From Aphelenchoides besseyi (lineage: Eukaryota > Nematoda > Chromadorea > Rhabditida > Aphelenchoididae): 64,000 bases of DNA. Under the pieces are notes generated by a model. The model was not told where the DNA came from, made no database searches, and worked only from the letters and a program-made list of their open reading frames with translations. Below are positions 59,150-64,000 of this stretch, one piece after another. The position numbers were made by a program, and so were the translations under genes. The stretch is from the NCBI GenBank assembly GCA_024699855.1, contig JAMPIQ010000002.1, positions 7,440,001 through 7,504,000 of the forward strand, in the 5' to 3' direction. Position 1 is the stretch's first letter; each line of letters starts with the position of its first letter.

Positions 59150-62100
59150 CTGCACCACGTTGCAGAATTGCGATAGACGATCAGTGTGATGGCTTCGAAA
59201 TTGGCAACAATCAAAGTTAATTAGAAGAAACGATAGAACCAAACAACAGCGTTATGAACGATCGGCTCACGCGACGCGTGTGCCTTTCTGATTATCTGAA
59301 AATCAAGGGTCATTTACAGCAAAATATTCGCCTCATAGGAATTACTGTAGACTCGAAAGAATATGCGCGCAATGAAAAGAAACAAATCAGAAAATGCAAA
59401 TTGAAAATGTTGGCAAAATGTACGGGAGTGGGCGGTTCATTCGATGGACTCTTTCTGAGCGTCGAGTTTGATTACCAGAATGCGACTTGTTGACTTCCGA
59501 AGTTTTCCGGGCCTTCTAAGCATTGAATGGACTTTTAGAGAGGCCACTAATCTCCGCACTCTTATTTCAGCGGATTCATCTTCGAGAGTGACTCGGAATG
59601 AGTGTTTATGACATCTTGGAATGCAGAGCACCATTGACGCAAATCCTCCCCACATGTTCGAACTCGAAGTCGATGATCATCCATCGACTTAAACGGTCAA
59701 AGAAACAAAACAAACCAGTGAGTTGAATGGCTCAGAATTCGATTAGATTGAAAGCGTGTGAACACAAAACATCTGTCGAGTAAAATTGGAAATTTGAGAA
59801 GGACGCAGTGCGTAGTTGACGTGCCAAGTTTCGTATTAAAAATTTACGCGCATTTTACCACACGACAAATCTCGTGAGTTTTTGGAACAAGTGGGTCGTT
59901 TGCTGAAGGAAAAAGGTTTTAACGAACCGGAAGAGCGGGTTGATGGCGTGACGTCAATGGCCAAACGGCTCATTTTCGCCAAACTTCGTTGGCCTTTCGG
60001 GCCACTTTTTTGTTGTTTTTTTTGCATTAGCGCGCAAAATTTGTTGGCAAAAAGGAAAAAGAAGAATCGGGTTGCGGCGTGTTGTGCATCTCGAATCGCA
60101 TAGACGAACGAAATCCGAAACTTTTTGTCCTTCGAACGACTGGAAAAGGCGTCGGAGTTCGTGGAGATGAGAAGAAAGAACGTAAAACCGAAAAACCCAA
60201 ATGGCGAAGTTGTTTGCGCATAGAATTCGAAATCAACGGAAAGTTCCCAGTTTCAATTATGAGCTTTTCATTTTGTGTGTTGGTCCGGAAGATATCGAGA
60301 AACAAAAAACGGTCGACTTCCGCTCCTTTGAGTAAAGTCTTCAAGTTGTACTCGACACGCAATAAAGAGCGAAGAACGGCGGCGAATTCGCTTCTCACGT
60401 CACAAAAAGTGCAAGAAGCCCAAGTAGTCGATTCGAAATCCATGAACGATTCCTGTCCGAATTCAAGACCCGAACAAGACGACCTTCTTCAGTTGACCCG
60501 CTTGCTTTTGCGCTCTTCGTGTTTTTTTAACTCGTCCGTCTTTCACGTTTTGACGCCCCGGTGCCTCGACGGAAATCCGCAACGACCGTCGAAGACCGCA
60601 AAAACGGCCGAGAGGAAACATTTGCGACCTGAAAATCGGGATGCCGTTGAAGAGAGTAGATGATGACGAGTCGTTGGAACGGGCCGTCAAAAGTTTGTCA
60701 TTCGAATTGCCACAGAGCACGCTCAGAACGGTCGAGAGAAAAACGTTGAACGACCCACCAAGTCACAATTTAAGAATTCAGAGCGAAAAAGAACATTTGA
60801 CCCGAAGCCTTCCAACACGTTTGGCCTCACCCATCAGAACCACGGGGTTTTGCTGATAAGATCGAGAAATAAGTGAGAAGTACAAGGCGGCCCACAATCA
60901 TCGTTCTTCCGTGCTGTGGGTTGCAAATAATTTTGAGCGAAACGTTTGGCGAAGTTTCCAATTTCAGCGTCCGTATTCTTCAAAACTGAGCCACACCTTA
61001 AACGATTAAAAAGTGGGAAAAGGCATTTGAGCAATTTGAAATCGTTGAATCACGTTCAATTAATCGAATCGGTGTTTTTGGTTTTGTGGAACGGCAATCG
61101 AGTGAAATCGATAATTAGCTTCTTTTCTGATTCAAGAAATGATACGTGGCCGAATGTGCTCCCAAGCCACACCTTTGATTTCTTCTTTTGCATCGTGGCA
61201 ATGAGCTCATAAAGCGAGTGAACGTTTTCAATTAAGCACCTTTTACTCATATGATCAATTCGATTTTGTTTTTGAAGCAGCGTGTTGGCACGTCATCGAA
61301 AACCAACGAACCGGTTAACATTTTCAATTCGACGCATCGATTGTTCTTATCGGAACTGCAAGCAGTGAATAAGAGTCGAGGACTGGGAAGCTGTTTATCG
61401 TTTCAGTTCAAAAAGTGCGTAGGCTCAGGAACACAGTCGAGATCTTGCATTTACGCCATTCCCGTAACTCGAACGTCAGAAACGTTCCCGGAGCGAAGAT
61501 GAGATAAAACGCGTCTCCAACGCCCACCGAGTATTTCCCGACGTCAAAAACAGACGAATGTCATGGAGATGGTCAATTTGCATACTCGCAGTTCAAACAA
61601 CAAAAGTGACTTCGGGTCGCCATAAGACCTTTGATTTAGTGGACAATAAAAACGGTTGAGACGAAGAAAACGCGACTGTTCAGCAACCGTTCGGATGTGG
61701 GCGTTTGAAGCGGCAATCAACAGACGATCGCGAATTGCCGGGCTCTTTAACGTCACCAATCAATCGATTGAAAAGTCAACATCGGACCGAAAACAAATTA
61801 CGATAATTGGAGAGCCAAAAGAATAAGTGAGATTTATGTAAGGTAGTCATTGCTCAAAGAGCAAATTCTACGCAAATGTCTCTTTGAATATGTAATGTTC
61901 ACCCGCGCATTTTTGAAACGTCGAAAACACGTCAATTCGTGACCCACAAGAACACATATGGTTTTAACTAATTACCGAAAGGCGGTACTGAAAAGTTTGC
62001 GTGTTCAAGGAACCAAATGTCCGCGGAAATGATTCGAAAACGATCAATGAACATCAAAAACAAGTGGATAAGTGAACGGAGACCGCCTACGATGAGTGTT

Positions 62101-64000
62101 CTTCGAATACCGTAGTCGGGATTATCAACCGAGAAATGACAAAGAAATCGGAAATGAGTGGATTTAATCAAGTTAATGGTAAAACGAGATCCGTTAATGT
62201 CCACAGATAATGTTCGTAGTCAAATCGCTCGCATTCTGAGATCTCAATGTCAAGATGAATTCACAAAGAACTCAAACAAAATCGGCGAATTGTGTCGTGC
62301 AAATGAAATCAACAGTAGACTTCTGGAGCTCGCTAATCAGGTGCTTAGAACTTAAATCCGTTGGCCAATACAAGTCCACGAGCTCCAAACATAAGTTTTC
62401 TGCGAAGAACGTTCAGAAGTGCGCAGAAACGAAACGGATGTCGTGAAAGTTGAGAATTAGAAAGCGACAAGAAGTCTTACAAGAAGCAAAATAATCCGTG
62501 CATTTGGCCCATTGGCAAAGACCAATCCGATAAAAGCTGATGGTGCGGAATTCCGGTGATTACAAATAACGTCAATCGATTATTCAAGAAACGCAATTAA
62601 ATGCAGATCAAAAACAAACTTCATACCAACGGTCAAGAAACTTGAACTCTTATGTCAAAACAACCGCTCTATTCGACAACTGGAAACCGACGGAGCGAAC
62701 TGCACGTTAACGATGCGAATCGCTGGACACAAGTGCAAACAACATCAGAAATAACGCGTGGGCCAAATGATACGAGAAACAATCGGCATCTAATTCGCTT
62801 CGTTAATTAAAAATTCCGATGAAATGATTTTCGGATGTCCGAATGCGGAGATTATCCGAATGGACCAAAATGATTCGAAATCCGCGACACGTCAAAACAA
62901 GATGAGCCAAATGTCTCCGTCAATTACTGAAATTGAATCTCCGAAATCGCACTCAACGTATTTCATCGTCCGAATGCTAACGGATAAGAAAACTAAACAC
63001 GCACAAGACTTCATTCAAAACTAATTAACGAAAGTGCCTAATTGGCTCCAAAAGATCACAGCCACCGGTCTGCAAGATCGACCAAGAACCTCAATTTAAA
63101 GTTCACTTCGCGGTGATTAAACAACGTGAATGACCGTAGTCGGAGGTGTGTTGGGCTCGGAATGAGAAGCGGAAAAAAAATAGGCATCCGGTTGGATATA
63201 ATCCATGGGTTTCAATGGACAGTTCAGTTGCTACGGACGCAGTGAAAAAACTCGCGGATTTCCGTCAATACAAAATGGCGAAATTGTGTGGAGAGCAAAA
63301 ATCAACAAATCGGAAGTTCTCTTTCGCAATCAACTGAAACATTTGGGCCCATTAAGAAGCACGAGAATCGTCGGAGTCGACAGTTTTGCAGACTTTCGAG
63401 TCTTCAAAATGTGATGCGTTCGAAAAGCGTTCCGTTTCGTTTCTTCGTGGTTTTTTCAATTTCACCCACCAGTTGTTTGGACCACGTGGACGGGAGAAAA
63501 AAGAACGAAAAGCGGTTCTTCCACGCTTTTTGCCGAAAATCCTCGTTGAGGCTCCGAGGCGGCTAAGTTGCTTTTACCCGGTGGGCATTTCGTGAGAATT
63601 CGAAAAATTAAACTCCAGACTTTTGAATTTGCGAAACACAATGGGAAAAGGCGTTGAATGTTTTCTAATTAGCAAGATGGATTCCCAATCCTTTGTTGAT
63701 TCCGCGACTCCCTACTCGCCAAATAGACTTGATTCGGACGCTACGGTAGAAGTCGAGTGTTTGAAACACAAAATGGCGACAAACAGCTTTGTGTTTAACA
63801 TCATCGTGTTTTTTGGACCAAACGAGCATCAAATTACTCGAACGAGTGCTGGAAACGTCATCGACGAGTTCTATCGAGCAGCCTTCACGTACACGAATTA
63901 ACGTTGCAGAATTCGTTTGTCAATTGAACTCACAAATTTGAATGCAATGTAGTCGACTTGTGGTCTTCTTCGACTGCAAGTTTGTGAGAAGTTGAAAATA
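59150..64000. other. 4.85 kb without a recognisable gene, upstream of the BED-hAT gene
   Basis: No exon found; the open frames (the largest 194 residues at 60079) have no motif. By eye the plus strand is purine-rich, so the minus strand is pyrimidine-rich, as intron sense strands are elsewhere here. This agrees with a long 5' intron of the minus-strand BED-hAT gene, whose start exon is still missing. No repeats, tRNA or CRISPR seen. Confidence 0.4.

Noticed and set aside
60079..60663. 194-residue open frame on the plus strand
   Set aside because: No domain, basic low-information composition, no splice context; fits chance openness of purine-rich DNA.

Overview
This is a 64 kb piece of a nematode nuclear genome. 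Genes are split by many very short introns (about 37-45 nt, GT...AG, often ending TGTTTAG or TTTCAG). Several genes have a splice acceptor a few bases upstream of the ATG, as expected for spliced-leader trans-splicing. The set includes a Clc-like tetraspan protein (a family I know only from nematodes), a myristoylated neuroglobin-like globin and a tandem pair of nematode-style Cys-loop channel subunits. I cannot name the species or clade.

Layout. 1-11.2 kb is housekeeping: VPS8 (5' part, minus), with a complete plus-strand gene nested in one of its introns; GMPPB, RidA and RPS3 (minus); DNAJC25 (plus); BuGZ/ZNF207 (minus). 11.4-17 kb holds TARBP1 (plus) and GCAT (minus), tail to tail. 17.6-30.2 kb holds a class A GPCR (minus), an operon-like pair p47-like then NDUFA12 (minus), an unrecognised coiled-coil gene (plus) and the Clc-like gene (minus), separated by large empty stretches. 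30.2-45.6 kb is all plus strand: globin, a small secreted Cys protein, MFSD8/CLN7, a multicopper-oxidase-like protein that has lost its copper ligands, and two Cys-loop channel subunits. 46.8-51.3 kb (minus) holds a delta-COP mu-homology-domain-only gene, a Crumbs-like membrane protein and an F-box/LRR-like gene. 52.5-54.2 kb is CoREST (plus). 54.9-59.1 kb is a BED-finger/hAT-derived gene (minus) whose first exon was not found; the final 4.8 kb is probably its 5' intron or flank.

Many proteins are ordinary conserved eukaryotic ones. The points most worth a second look are truncations or degenerations of familiar families: a Crumbs tail in which an in-frame TAG sits immediately before the terminal Arg-Leu-Ile; a delta-COP with only its mu-homology domain; a p47 with SEP and p97-binding motif but no UBA or UBX; a copper-ligand-free multicopper oxidase; a CoREST with an extra CxxC...CxxC module; and a 17-nt micro-exon in a channel gene. 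Exon boundaries were read by eye, so individual junctions may be off by a splice choice.
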